Positions 44,622-53,688 of a stretch of DNA of 64,000 nucleotides are shown piece by piece. The translations under genes were made by a program, and so were the position numbers. The notes beneath the pieces were generated by a model. That model ran no database searches. It was not told the origin of the DNA and saw nothing but the letters and a program-made list of their open reading frames with translations. Origin of the DNA: Hyphomicrobiales bacterium (GTDB lineage: Bacteria > Pseudomonadota > Alphaproteobacteria > Rhizobiales > Rhizobiaceae); the NCBI GenBank assembly GCA_900473045.1, contig UCKS01000045.1:45536-109535 (forward strand). The letters are read 5' to 3'. How positions within the stretch are numbered: the stretch's first letter is position 1; each line of letters begins with the position of its first letter.

Positions 44622-45494
44622 TTAGCCACGCCAGCGGCCGTTACTCGATAATTCGGCTAGCGAAATCCGATAGTCTGGAAAACGGAAGACGAAGCCGAGG
44701 TCGCGCAGGCGTCTATTGGAAACGCGCTTGTTTTCACCATAGAAGGACCTTGCCATCGGCGAGAGTTCGGCGGTTTCGAAGGGGATTTCCGGCGGCGGCG
44801 CAACACCCATCAGGCGGGCGGCCTCGGCCACGATATCCTGCGGCGGCGCCGGTTCGTTGTCGGTGACATTATAGATGCCACCCTTCGCCCGTCCGGACAA
44901 AAACAGGGCAGCGCCGGCAATATCCTCGACCCGGATGCGGTTGAAAACCTGATTGGGCTTGATCAGGCGCCGTGCCGTACCGGCGGCAAGATTGCAGAAC
45001 GCATTGCGGCCGGGGCCATAGATACCGGAGAGCCGCAGCACCGCCACCGGGATGTTGCAGGCCTGACCGAAAGCCAGCCATGCCTGTTCGGCGGCGACCC
45101 GTTCGAGCGAACGGGCGGAAACGGGTTCCAGAGACGCATCCTCCGTCACCCAGGCACCGCCATGGTCGCCATAGACGCCAACGGTGGACAGATAGCCCGC
45201 CCATTGGAGGTTCGGCATCAACTCGGCAACAGACGGCGTGCCGGGGCGCATCATCGGATCGCCATCGCGGCCCGGCGCAATCGACTGGATCAGATGCGTC
45301 GTGCGCTTCATGACTTCGGCAAGTTCCGGCGAGATCGTTGCGCCGTCGTAGACCAGCGCATCGATGCCGAGCACGCGCAGGCCGGCAAGCTTGTCCTCAG
45401 AGCGTGTCGTTCCGGTCACCGATTGCGCCAGGGGCAAAAACGCCTTGGCAATCGCCGAGCCGGAAAACCCGGCCCCCAAGATCAAAACATGCAT
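44622..45494 (-). CDS. SDR family NAD-dependent epimerase-like protein
   Basis: A 290 aa extended-SDR-like protein with the dinucleotide motif LILGAGFSGSAIAKAF at the start and YLSTVGVYGDHGGAWVTEDA, which holds the active-site region. It resembles YeeZ-type proteins. The substrate is unknown. The ATG at 45494 shares one base with the queG stop (TGATG), so it is translationally coupled to queG and GST. Confidence 0.86.
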   Translation of the reverse strand: MHVLILGAGFSGSAIAKAFLPLAQSVTGTTRSEDKLAGLRVLGIDALVYDGATISPELAEVMKRTTHLIQSIAPGRDGDPMMRPGTPSVAELMPNLQWAGYLSTVGVYGDHGGAWVTEDASLEPVSARSLERVAAEQAWLAFGQACNIPVAVLRLSGIYGPGRNAFCNLAAGTARRLIKPNQVFNRIRVEDIAGAALFLSGRAKGGIYNVTDNEPAPPQDIVAEAARLMGVAPPPEIPFETAELSPMARSFYGENKRVSNRRLRDLGFVFRFPDYRISLAELSSNGRWRG

Positions 45495-46654
45495 CAGACA
45501 ACTCCAGCCAGTTTCCATTCGGCGAGAACCTCGGAATCGGTCTCGCCTTGTCGTCTTGCCGCAAAACCGGAGAAATCGCCAGCCGTCATCAGCCGCGACA
45601 GCGCCCAGACCGCCATCCCCCGCACCGTCGCCGACGGATCGGCGGACAGGGTGAGACAGAGATCGATCAGCCCGGCATCGCCGGAATTTCCGGCAGCGAT
45701 CAGACAGTTGCGGACAAACCGGTCGCGGCCGATGCGCTTGACCGGAGAGCCAGAAAAGAACGTGCGGAATGCCGGATCATCGAGCGTCAGCAGAAACGAT
45801 AGCGGCGGTTCCTTCAGGTCCTCGCGTGCCTTCAGCTTCATCTCGGAGGCTGCGGCGGCAAACTTGTTCCATGGACAGGCGGCCAGACAATCGTCGCAGC
45901 CATAGATACGATTGCCGATCTGTGGGCGAATAGCGGGATCGATCCGGCCTTTGTGTTCGATCGTCAGGTAGGAGATGCAGCGGCGGGCATCGATCCGGTA
46001 AGGCGCTGGAAACGCATCGGTCGGACAGGCATCGAGACAGGCGCGGCAGGAGCCGCAATGATCCCGTTCCGGCGCGTCGATCGAAAGGTCGGCTGTGGTG
46101 AACAGGCTGCCGAGAAACAGCCAGGATCCGAATTCGCGGCTGACGAGATTGGTGTGCTTGCCCTGCCAGCCAAGGCCTGCCTGTTCAGCCAGCGGCTTTT
46201 CCATCACAGGTGCGGTATCGACGAAAACCTTGACGTCCTCGCCTGCCCTCGCGGCAAAACGTGTCGCAACTTCCTTCAGCTTGCCCTTGATCACGTCGTG
46301 ATAATCGCGATTGCGGGCATAGACCGAGATGGCACCAAGTTCGGGCTTGTCGAGGATAGAGCGCGGATCTTCGTCCGGCCCGTAGTTCATGCCGAACAGC
46401 ACGACGGAGCGCACATCGCTCCACAGGACGCGCGGATCAGCCCGGCGGTCGGCCGTGTCGGCCATCCAGTCCATCGTGCCATGATAACCTTCGGCGAGAA
46501 AGTCGGCGAGCCGTTCCGGCGCTTTCGGAATGGAATCGGGAAGCGTCACCCGGCAGACGTCAAACCCCTTGTCGCGGGCCTCGTCATTCAGGAAGCTGGT
46601 GAGCGTCCGGCGCCTCCTGTCATGCTTCTCCTCAAGGAGCGCATTGCCGGGCAC
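45494..46654 (-). CDS. queG: Epoxyqueuosine reductase QueG
   Basis: QueG makes queuosine from epoxyqueuosine in the tRNA wobble position, using cobalamin and two 4Fe-4S clusters. The 386 aa protein has DYHDVIKGKLKEVATRFAAR, the cluster motifs CGSCRACLDACPTDAF and CDDCLAACPWNKF, and a C-terminal HEAT-like tail. The frame runs upstream through the GST gene, but the start is GTG 46654. It has AAGGAG spaced seven bases before it, overlapping the GST stop codon. Confidence 0.93.
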   Translation of the reverse strand: MPGNALLEEKHDRRRRTLTSFLNDEARDKGFDVCRVTLPDSIPKAPERLADFLAEGYHGTMDWMADTADRRADPRVLWSDVRSVVLFGMNYGPDEDPRSILDKPELGAISVYARNRDYHDVIKGKLKEVATRFAARAGEDVKVFVDTAPVMEKPLAEQAGLGWQGKHTNLVSREFGSWLFLGSLFTTADLSIDAPERDHCGSCRACLDACPTDAFPAPYRIDARRCISYLTIEHKGRIDPAIRPQIGNRIYGCDDCLAACPWNKFAAAASEMKLKAREDLKEPPLSFLLTLDDPAFRTFFSGSPVKRIGRDRFVRNCLIAAGNSGDAGLIDLCLTLSADPSATVRGMAVWALSRLMTAGDFSGFAARRQGETDSEVLAEWKLAGVV

Positions 46655-46665
46655 GGGACCGCTCC

Positions 46666-47358
46666 TTAAAAATCGAGGTCGGCGTAATGGGAAACCGGCG
46701 TCACGCCGCGTACACGCTCGGCCAGCAGCGGACGGAAGGAGGGGCGCGACTTGAGGCGCTGGTACCAGTCCTTGACGGCAGGGGCTTCCGACCAGTCGAT
46801 TTCGCCGAGATAATCCAGCACCGAGACGGCAGCCGCGGCGGCCAGATCGGCATAGGACAGCCGGTCGCCGGCCAGATAGGTGCGCGAGCCCGCAAGCCAG
46901 GCCAGGTACTTCAGATGCTGACGGATATTCGAGCGCGAGGTGCGCAGCATTTTCGAGTCCGGCGCACCGCCACCCTGATCCGGCGTCATCTGCAGCTTGA
47001 AGATACGTTCCCGCACCAACGGGCGCGTTACGTCGGCTTCCATCTTCTGCAGGAACCATTCCACCAGCCGGCGGATTTCCGCGCGCTGGAACGGGTCTTC
47101 CGCCAGCAGACGGCGATCGCGCTTCAGCACACCATGGGTTTCATCGACATATTCGGAAATGACCATCGCACCACAGAGCGCCCGCATGCTGTCATCGACA
47201 TAAACCGGCAATGTGCCGGCCGGATTGAGCGTCAGGAAATCCCGCCGCTTTTCCCAGGGCTGCTCTTCCGCCAGTTCCGTCTGATAGCCGTATTCCGACA
47301 GGATCAGGCGGACGAACCGGGAGGATGTGGACATCGGGTGGTGATAAAGTGTCGGCAT
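46666..47358 (-). CDS. Glutathione S-transferase family protein
   Basis: A 230 aa GST. The thioredoxin-like domain begins TLYHHPMSTSSRFVRLILSE with the catalytic serine region, then NPAGTLPVYVDDSM binds glutathione. The helical domain has GDRLSYADLAAAAAVSVLDY. The substrate is unknown. It is the first gene of a tightly spaced GST-queG-SDR unit. Confidence 0.92.
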   Translation of the reverse strand: MPTLYHHPMSTSSRFVRLILSEYGYQTELAEEQPWEKRRDFLTLNPAGTLPVYVDDSMRALCGAMVISEYVDETHGVLKRDRRLLAEDPFQRAEIRRLVEWFLQKMEADVTRPLVRERIFKLQMTPDQGGGAPDSKMLRTSRSNIRQHLKYLAWLAGSRTYLAGDRLSYADLAAAAAVSVLDYLGEIDWSEAPAVKDWYQRLKSRPSFRPLLAERVRGVTPVSHYADLDF

Positions 47359-47536
47359 AAGCTATCGGATTTCGTCAGTTCGATGGGAGGGGATGGGTGT
47401 TGTCGTGGCGGTTTCGTCTGGCCACCGTGCGTTAGAAAAAGCTATAGGAACTTGCTGCCGCAAACACAAGCGAATCAGCCAATGCCCTTCGTTGGCCCCA
47501 GAGCCTAACCTCCAATGCTTCAGGGAAGCTTAATTC

Positions 47537-48343
47537 ATGGCCGATCAATCGATCATCAGTGCGCTTATCCTTGGCCTTATCGAAGGCCTCACCGAATTCA
47601 TTCCGGTATCCTCCACCGCCCATGTCCTGCTCGCGGGGCATTTCCTGGGCTTCAAGTCCCCCGGCAACACCTTTGCCGTGCTCATCCAGCTTGGTGCGAT
47701 CCTCGCCATCCTGCTGGTCTATTTCCAGCGGTTGCTCGCCATCGCCCTTGCCCTACCATCCAGCGCCAAGGCCCGGCGCTTTGTTCTCTCGGTCCTGCTC
47801 GCCTTCCTGCCGGCTGCCGTGATCGGCGCCATTGCACATGACTTTATCAAGACCGTCCTGTTCGAAACGCCGATGCTGATCTGCGTCGTCTTGATCGTCG
47901 GCGGCGTCATTCTGTACGCGATCGATCGCATGCCTCTAAAGCCGATATATCGCGACATTATGGATTATCCACCCTCGCTGGCCTTCAAGATCGGTCTTTT
48001 TCAGTGCCTGGCGATGATCCCCGGCACCTCGCGCTCCGGCGCGACGATTGCCGGCGCGCTGCTGATGGGAACCGACAAGCGCTCCGCCGCCGAGTTTTCG
48101 TTCTTCCTCGCCATGCCGACGATGCTCGGCGCCTTCACGCTCGATCTCTACAAGAACCGGGCCGCGCTCGATTTCAACGACGTTACAGTGATCGCCGTCG
48201 GCTTCATCGCCGCCTTCGTGTCCGCGCTAATTGTGGTGCGCTCGCTGTTGAATTTCGTCTCGAACCGCGGCTTCGCACCGTTCGCCATCTGGCGCATCCT
48301 CGTCGGCACGGCCGGCCTGATCGGGCTCTGGCTGCTCGGCTAA
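47537..48343 (+). CDS. uppP: Undecaprenyl-diphosphate phosphatase UppP
   Basis: UppP (BacA) recycles undecaprenyl phosphate for peptidoglycan and polysaccharide synthesis. The 268 aa membrane protein shows the active-site motifs [20 protein letters not shown] and [16 protein letters not shown]. About eight membrane helices are visible. The Shine-Dalgarno is GGGAAGC. It faces the GST gene divergently and ends beside the minus-strand small gene. Confidence 0.95.
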   Translation: MADQSIISALILGLIEGLTEFIPVSSTAHVLLAGHFLGFKSPGNTFAVLIQLGAILAILLVYFQRLLAIALALPSSAKARRFVLSVLLAFLPAAVIGAIAHDFIKTVLFETPMLICVVLIVGGVILYAIDRMPLKPIYRDIMDYPPSLAFKIGLFQCLAMIPGTSRSGATIAGALLMGTDKRSAAEFSFFLAMPTMLGAFTLDLYKNRAALDFNDVTVIAVGFIAAFVSALIVVRSLLNFVSNRGFAPFAIWRILVGTAGLIGLWLLG

Positions 48344-48352
48344 GCCCAATAA

Positions 48353-48391
48353 AAAACCGCATGCACCTCAGTGAAGAGGATGCATGCGGTC
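48353..48391 (-). terminator. Rho-independent terminator of the small exported-protein gene
   Basis: ACCGCATGCA and TGCATGCGGT form a ten-base stem, with CCTC/GAGG inside. On the minus strand TTTTTTATTG follows. It also lies close after the uppP stop codon and may stop uppP transcripts. Confidence 0.75.
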
Positions 48392-48440
48392 CCTGGCCCC
48401 CGCCATAGTCCATGCCGCCTTCATCTGAAGGCGGAAATTC

Positions 48441-48605
48441 TTATTCTGCAGCGAGCGTACCGATCGACGCCGTTGTGCAGGGATCAACGCCATAGGCCGG
48501 CGCGCAACCGCTGTGATTGCTGGCGACCGTCTTCGGCGCAGCGAAGGATCCAGCCAGGATAATAAGTGCCGCGCACGCAAAGAAAATCGCGATCGACTTG
48601 CCCAT
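48441..48605 (-). CDS. Small exported protein of unknown function
   Basis: A 54 aa product with a strong hydrophobic segment (MGKSIAIFFACAALIILAGS) and a short mature part with two cysteines (SGCAPAYGVDPCTTAS), ending IGTLAAE. ATG 48605 follows GAGAGGCAC. A terminator after the stop supports a real gene. No family is recognised. The cysteines could form a disulphide in the periplasm. Confidence 0.65.
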   Translation of the reverse strand: MGKSIAIFFACAALIILAGSFAAPKTVASNHSGCAPAYGVDPCTTASIGTLAAE

Positions 48606-48792
48606 AAAGAATGTGCCTCTCAAGGTGATGTGACTGCCCCGGTCATTCCTTGGGTGAACGATGCGGCGCGGCTGCTGTGTATGTGCTGGAACTGTCGTTA
48701 TCAATATCGATACATGTTGAATCGACGGTAAAGACCAATCGCTTTTTTAAGTGAGGCAGAACTGCAACGTTTTATTCTGCGACGGTCAAAAA

Positions 48793-48820
48793 CAAACCGC
48801 CGGTGGGCACCGGCGGTTTG
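48793..48820 (-). terminator. Rho-independent terminator of the NDUFA9-like gene
   Basis: CAAACCGCCGGTG and its partner CACCGGCGGTTTG nearly meet around a three-base loop. On the minus strand TTTTTGACC follows. It lies 36 bases after the stop of the gene at 48856. Confidence 0.8.
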
Positions 48821-48855
48821 TTCAACAACAGATTTTCAGGCTTCGCGCAGCGTGA

Positions 48856-49836
48856 TCAGGCAGCGCTGCCGGAGCGGGTATACTGCCCCTGTGGGCGATA
48901 GCGGACCACGTAAGACGGCAGCACGGCCTCGACCGAGGTCGGCTCGATGCCGAACGCCTGCAAGGTGCGTCCCTCGGTCTGCGCGTTGGCAGAGACGATA
49001 TTGTCACTCTTCAAAAGCGTGACCTGATCGGCGGTCAGCGGTGGCGCGATGAACGGTACCAGCGAGGCGACGGAACCGATCAGGGATGCGATGCCGAAGG
49101 GGATCGGCAACAGCGTGCGCTTGCGATCGATGGTCTTCAGGAGAATTTCAAGACAGTTCTTGAAGGTCAGAACATCCGGCCCGCCGATCTCGTAGATCCG
49201 GCCCCGGGCAACCTTGCCTTCAACGGCTTTCGCAACGGCTTCGGCAACGTCGGTGACATAGACCGGCTGGAACGCCGTGTTGCCACCGCCGACCAGCGGC
49301 AGAACCGGCGAGAAGCGCGACATTTCGGCAAACTTGTTGAAGAAGCCGTCCTCTGGTCCGAAGACGATCGATGGCCGCAGGATGATGGCTTCCGGGACGA
49401 TATCGAGGATCGACTTTTCCGCGCGGCCCTTGCTGCGGGCATACAGCGATTGAGCATTGGCATCGGCACCGATGGCGGACACATGCGTCAATGTTGCGCC
49501 GACGCCACGCGTGGCCTCAGCGACGGCGCGGGCGCCAAAATCCTGGACCGAATCGAACGTGTTGCGCCCGGCCTCGAACAGGATGCCGACGCAATTGACG
49601 ACGTGATCGGAACCGTGAACGGCCGCATCGACCGATTTGCGGTAGCGCAGGTTGGCCTGGACGAAGGAAATCTGGCCGACATTGCCCAGAGGCTGCAGGA
49701 AACCGGCGAGATCGGGGCGGCGGACGGCGACGCGAATGCGAAAGCCGCGCTTGGCCAGGGCCCGCACGACATGCCGGCCGACAAACCCGGAACCGCCGAA
49801 AACGGTGACGAGCGGCGGGAGATTGGACAAAGTCAT
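48856..49836 (-). CDS. Complex I NDUFA9-subunit-like NAD(P)-binding protein
   Basis: A 326 aa atypical SDR with the motif VTVFGGSGFVGRHVVRALAK, then ILRPSIVFGPEDGFFNKFAE and a C-terminal helical tail. It resembles the NDUFA9 accessory subunit of complex I, found as a separate gene in alphaproteobacteria. Whether it is bound to complex I here is not known. It ends with a terminator. Confidence 0.88.
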   Translation of the reverse strand: MTLSNLPPLVTVFGGSGFVGRHVVRALAKRGFRIRVAVRRPDLAGFLQPLGNVGQISFVQANLRYRKSVDAAVHGSDHVVNCVGILFEAGRNTFDSVQDFGARAVAEATRGVGATLTHVSAIGADANAQSLYARSKGRAEKSILDIVPEAIILRPSIVFGPEDGFFNKFAEMSRFSPVLPLVGGGNTAFQPVYVTDVAEAVAKAVEGKVARGRIYEIGGPDVLTFKNCLEILLKTIDRKRTLLPIPFGIASLIGSVASLVPFIAPPLTADQVTLLKSDNIVSANAQTEGRTLQAFGIEPTSVEAVLPSYVVRYRPQGQYTRSGSAA

Positions 49837-49957
49837 GGCACAGGCACTCCTGATCTGCAGTATGGCGTATATGAGCTACATAGCCCAATCATCGGGCTAC
49901 GGGAAGGCTTATCGCCATGGCTTTGCTGCCGCTTTCCGCCGCAGTTGCGGCTGCGCA

Positions 49958-50245
49958 TCAGACGCCTTCGACGACGACCATTTCAGCATCGGCGACCTGC
50001 TGGCGGATGGCGGCGGCGATCTGATATTCCGGGGAGTGGTAACAGTCGATAGCGGCCTGCAGCGACGGGAATTCGATCACCACGTTGCGGCTGCGCACAT
50101 CGCCCTCCAGACGCTGGAAAGCGCCACCCCGCGCCAGAAAGCTGGCACCATACTTCTCAAACGCCGGCTTAGCGGCTGAAACATAATCCTTGTAACGCTC
50201 GGCATCGCGGACATCGACCCGCGCAATCCAGTAGCCCTTGGCCAT
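49958..50245 (-). CDS. DUF1330 family protein
   Basis: A 95 aa cytoplasmic protein of the dimeric alpha-beta-barrel type. The DUF1330 features are MAKGYWIARVDVRDAERYKD at the N-terminus and NVVIEFPSLQAAIDCYHSPE at residues 58-77. Its function is unknown. ATG 50245 is used; an ATG 15 bases earlier is in frame. It faces the beta-helix protein gene. Confidence 0.9.
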   Translation of the reverse strand: MAKGYWIARVDVRDAERYKDYVSAAKPAFEKYGASFLARGGAFQRLEGDVRSRNVVIEFPSLQAAIDCYHSPEYQIAAAIRQQVADAEMVVVEGV

Positions 50246-50385
50246 GGCAATCTCCCTCAATTCGTCGCAAGATGGCAGTATTCCTGTGGTTTCTCCGCCA
50301 AATTGCCCGGGCGGTCAAGACGGATAAAATGGCCACGGCAGCAACCGCTGGTGGTCGGCAGCTGAGCGAGCAGTGGGATGTTTTT

Positions 50386-51489
50386 GTGAAGAACGCAGTA
50401 TTTTTCAAGGCAGTTGCATCAATCTGTGCTCTGGCCTGCCTGACAACCGCCGGTTCAGCACGGGTGATGGCCCAGGCTACTCCCATAAAGGCATCCAAAG
50501 CTGCCGCATGCAGCGCCGGCGTGCGTTCGGCCTTGACGGCTCCGGCAACGGCAGCAAGCCCGACGATAAAACTGACCTGCAGCATCACGCTTCAACCGGA
50601 TGACGTGATTACCAAGCAAATCATCTATGCCGGCAGCAAAGCGTCGGGAATCACGCTCGACTGCGGCGGGGCGACCATCACTGAAGACACGCTCGAAACG
50701 CTCGGCATCAACAAGCCGATGATCCAGATCCAGTCCGTGAAGAAAGCCGATGGCAGCTGGGACGTTCCCACCGATATGACCATCACCAATTGCAGCATCA
50801 CGGGATCCATCCGCCTGCAGGGTCTCGGGACGAATGGTCAGGCCAAGCAGGTTCAGCTCTCATCGCTCAGCGCCGACCACACCCGGAAGGCACAGGCGGC
50901 CGCGCCCACCCGGATACTGTTTTCCCGATTGAAGCTGACCGGCGACGGTCGCATCCCGCTCTATCTCGGACCGGGGTCGACGCAGGTCACGCTGACCCGC
51001 TCGCAACTGACAGGTACCGGCGTGACAGCGATGTATCTCGACGCCGAATCCGCCAACAACACGATCACCAAAAACACGTTTTCGGTTAAAACAAAATCGC
51101 GCGAACAAATTGCCATCGACGGTTCCGCCCGCAATGTCATTTCCGGCAATACATTCACCAACCCGGCGAACGGTGGCATTTTCGTCTATCGCAACTGCGG
51201 CGAAGGCGGAACGATCCGCCACCAGAAACCGCAATACAACACGATTTCCGGTAACACCTTCCACTACCAAACAGCATTTCTGGCAAAACCGGCCGTCTGG
51301 CTGAATTCACGCCGTGGGGCGCAGCGCTACTGTTTCCGCGACCCTGCACATCCCTTCGGCAGCAGCCTCAGCTCCCAGGATTTCGCCCAGTTCAACACCG
51401 TGACCGGCAACCGGTTTACCGGCGCAACGCCGTCGCTGATTTGGAATTCCGACCCGAGCAATATCGTTGCTGATAATGCCGGACGGTGA
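50386..51489 (+). CDS. Exported right-handed parallel beta-helix protein
   Basis: A 367 aa secreted protein. A signal peptide is formed from GTG 50386 (KNAVFFKAVASICALACLTT, cleavage after MAQA). Repeated beta-helix turns follow, such as ITLDCGGATI, SQLTGTGVTAMYLDAESANN and RNVISGNTFTNPANGGIFVY. Cysteines lie near both ends. Right-handed beta-helix proteins act on or bind polysaccharides. Earlier in-frame starts (50272, 50329) give no signal at the N-terminus and crowd the divergent DUF1330 gene. Confidence 0.8.
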   Translation: MKNAVFFKAVASICALACLTTAGSARVMAQATPIKASKAAACSAGVRSALTAPATAASPTIKLTCSITLQPDDVITKQIIYAGSKASGITLDCGGATITEDTLETLGINKPMIQIQSVKKADGSWDVPTDMTITNCSITGSIRLQGLGTNGQAKQVQLSSLSADHTRKAQAAAPTRILFSRLKLTGDGRIPLYLGPGSTQVTLTRSQLTGTGVTAMYLDAESANNTITKNTFSVKTKSREQIAIDGSARNVISGNTFTNPANGGIFVYRNCGEGGTIRHQKPQYNTISGNTFHYQTAFLAKPAVWLNSRRGAQRYCFRDPAHPFGSSLSSQDFAQFNTVTGNRFTGATPSLIWNSDPSNIVADNAGR

Positions 51490-51501
51490 CCAAACGGATG
51501 A

Positions 51502-52215
51502 TTACCGGTTCGCGGGCCACGATGCCGTCAACATCTCATCCAGGATTGCCCGTGCCGCAGCCTTGGGATCGACCGCCTTGACGATCGGGCGGGCGACGAC
51601 GAGGTGGCTCGAACCGGCCTTGAGCGCGTCATAGGGCGTCATCACTCTTTTCTGGTCTCCGGCTTCGCTGCCGGCCGGGCGGATGCCGGGCGTCACGATT
51701 GCCATGTCGGGACCAACGATGTCGCGCACAGCGGCGGATTCCTCGGCCGAGCAGACGATGCCGCCCATGCCGGCGGCGCGGGCCTGTTCGGCGCGGCGCA
51801 ATACCAGTGTGCGCGGATCATAGTGATAACCGGCATCGATGACGTCCTGCTCGTCCATGGAGGTGAGTACGGTGACGCCGAGCAGGCAGAGACCGGAGCC
51901 TTCTGCCGCCTCAACAGCCGCCCGCATCGCCTTCGGATAGGCGTGCAGCGTCAGCATCGACATGCCCATCTTGGCAATATTCTCGACGCCCTTGGCGACC
52001 GTGTTGTCGATGTCGAGCAGCTTCATGTCGAGGAAGATCTTCTTGCCGTCGGCGGCGAGATCGCGGGCAAATTCGAGACCGCCGGCAAAGGCCAGCTGGT
52101 AGCCGATCTTGTAGAACAGCACGTCATCGCCCAGCGCCTTGACGATAGCCTCCGCCTCGCCGATGGTTGGGATATCAAGTCCGACAATCAGCCGGTCACG
52201 TGCGGTCACAGTCAT
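51502..52215 (-). CDS. pyrF: Orotidine 5'-phosphate decarboxylase
   Basis: PyrF makes UMP, the last step of pyrimidine synthesis. The 237 aa TIM barrel shows [20 protein letters not shown], the catalytic [20 protein letters not shown] with Asp-Lys-Asp, and [20 protein letters not shown]. The start ATG 52215 overlaps the upstream stop by four bases (ATGA) and has AAGGA before it. An ATG at 52224 would give three more residues. Confidence 0.96.
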   Translation of the reverse strand: MTVTARDRLIVGLDIPTIGEAEAIVKALGDDVLFYKIGYQLAFAGGLEFARDLAADGKKIFLDMKLLDIDNTVAKGVENIAKMGMSMLTLHAYPKAMRAAVEAAEGSGLCLLGVTVLTSMDEQDVIDAGYHYDPRTLVLRRAEQARAAGMGGIVCSAEESAAVRDIVGPDMAIVTPGIRPAGSEAGDQKRVMTPYDALKAGSSHLVVARPIVKAVDPKAAARAILDEMLTASWPANR

Positions 52216-52802
52216 TTTTGCCATCCTTGCCAGAGCTCCATGGCGGTCCAGTCGCATGCAAGGGAACGGTCCGCAAGGGAAAATGCGTAGAGGCAGCCAC
52301 CGCCCGCCAGTTGATCGTGGCTGCGTGAAATCGGCAGACCGGCCAGATGACATTTCAGCAGCGTGCCAACGCCGCCATGTCCGACAAAGGCAATCGGCTT
52401 TGCCGGGTCATGCCGGTCGAGCACGGACGTAACGGCTGTGACAATCCGTTTCTGGGCATCAATCGCCCGCTCCCAGCCATGGAAACTCTGCTCGGGATTG
52501 GCGAAGAACCAGTTGGCAGCCTTTTCGAATTCTTCGGGTATGAGAAAGCCAGTCGCCGAGCGGTCGTTTTCACCGGAATGCTCGAGGACCTCGACATCCA
52601 CGCCGCTTGCCCGCGCCAGGATCGCAGCCGTCTCGATCGCCTTGGTCTCGTCGCTGGAGAGGATGCGGGAAAGCTGCCTTGTCCAACTCTGCTGCGCCAT
52701 CTTTTCCGCCCGCGCAATGCCGGTCTCGGACAGGCCCCAGCGTGGAACGGGCACATCCGGCTCCAGCCGGATTTGTGGATGCGTAATGTAAACCCCGAAC
52801 AT
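52212..52802 (-). CDS. Histidine phosphatase-like protein with altered RHG motif
   Basis: A 196 aa member of the histidine phosphatase superfamily. The usual RHG triad reads ITHPQI: the histidine is there but the arginine is not. The second motif [14 protein letters not shown] has K for the usual R. The third, [15 protein letters not shown], keeps its histidine. Activity may be changed or lost. It overlaps pyrF by four bases, so they are coupled. Confidence 0.85.
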   Translation of the reverse strand: MFGVYITHPQIRLEPDVPVPRWGLSETGIARAEKMAQQSWTRQLSRILSSDETKAIETAAILARASGVDVEVLEHSGENDRSATGFLIPEEFEKAANWFFANPEQSFHGWERAIDAQKRIVTAVTSVLDRHDPAKPIAFVGHGGVGTLLKCHLAGLPISRSHDQLAGGGCLYAFSLADRSLACDWTAMELWQGWQK

Positions 52803-52811
52803 CTGAAGGCC

Positions 52812-53408
52812 TCAATGGGTCTTGCGATAGACCCACAGCTGCGCCGGCGGGATGTTGCGGACGACGAAATCATAATGGGAAATCTGATAGCGATCCGGCA
52901 TGGCGACAACCGGCGAGAGCGGGCCGTAGGAAATCTGGATGACCGGGCGGCCAACCGGGATGCGCGACAAGAGATCGTCGATCAGCGAGACGCGCATGTG
53001 CATCGGGAAGTTCAAAAGCGGCACGGCGGAAATGACGCTGTCAAATTGCTGGTCGCGGCGCGCGCCGAGCGTCTTGTCGAGATCGAAGGCGTCGCCATTG
53101 ATGAAATCGACCGCCGGATAGGTCTTGACCAGATGCTGGAAGAAATCGGTGGAAAATTCGACCGAGACCAGATTTTCCGGCTGAACGCCCTTCTGCAGGA
53201 TCGCCTTGGTGATGACGCCGGTGCCGGGGCCAAGCTCGAGAACGGGAAGGCCGGAATGCGGATTGACGACGCTGGCCATCCGCCGCGCGGTGATGCCGGA
53301 TGTCGGCACGATCGAGCCGACCGCCTTCATATTGCTGCGCCAGCCCTTGAAGAAACGGATTTCCTCATCGAATTTCTTGCCAAAGCGCTCTTTCAGACGA
53401 AAATTCAT
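52812..53408 (-). CDS. pmtA: Phospholipid N-methyltransferase PmtA
   Basis: PmtA methylates phosphatidylethanolamine to phosphatidylcholine, a major membrane lipid of rhizobia and agrobacteria. The 198 aa protein begins MNFRLKERFGKKFDEEIRFF, a membrane-binding amphipathic helix. The SAM motif is VLELGPGTGVITKAIL, followed by VDFINGDAFDL. The length and the start match the rhizobial enzymes. It lies upstream of the phosphatase-like and pyrF genes. Confidence 0.93.
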   Translation of the reverse strand: MNFRLKERFGKKFDEEIRFFKGWRSNMKAVGSIVPTSGITARRMASVVNPHSGLPVLELGPGTGVITKAILQKGVQPENLVSVEFSTDFFQHLVKTYPAVDFINGDAFDLDKTLGARRDQQFDSVISAVPLLNFPMHMRVSLIDDLLSRIPVGRPVIQISYGPLSPVVAMPDRYQISHYDFVVRNIPPAQLWVYRKTH

Positions 53409-53423
53409 GCGTATCTCCAGCAA

Positions 53424-53636
53424 TCCCTCGTCTGTGTCTCAAACAGGCTTCATGCCTGCCGGCGCAAACGTAGCGGCTCCAACTCCGAAATGATTATGTG
53501 TTGCCCTGAGCGACAAAAACAAGTCATTTCGCGTCATTATCTCCGTCTACCAACAACCGGTGCGTCGCCTCTGTTGCGATCGCCCCACAGGCTGCAGTCC
53601 CGATCGGCACTCGATCACCCGGGTCAACCGGATACG
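53424..53636. other. Gene-free gap between pmtA and dnaN
   Basis: This 213-base stretch carries the likely pmtA promoter on the minus strand. No gene was recognised. The dnaN terminator lies at its right edge. Confidence 0.4.
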
Positions 53637-53665
53637 AAAACGGCCGGAGCAGACCCGGCCGTTTT
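53637..53665 (-). terminator. Rho-independent terminator of dnaN
   Basis: AAAACGGCCGG and CCGGCCGTTTT form an 11-base stem with a seven-base loop. The minus-strand right arm ends in TTTT. It starts 24 bases after the dnaN stop. Confidence 0.8.
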
Positions 53666-53688
53666 CCATCTCAAAATTCCAGCCGGGC

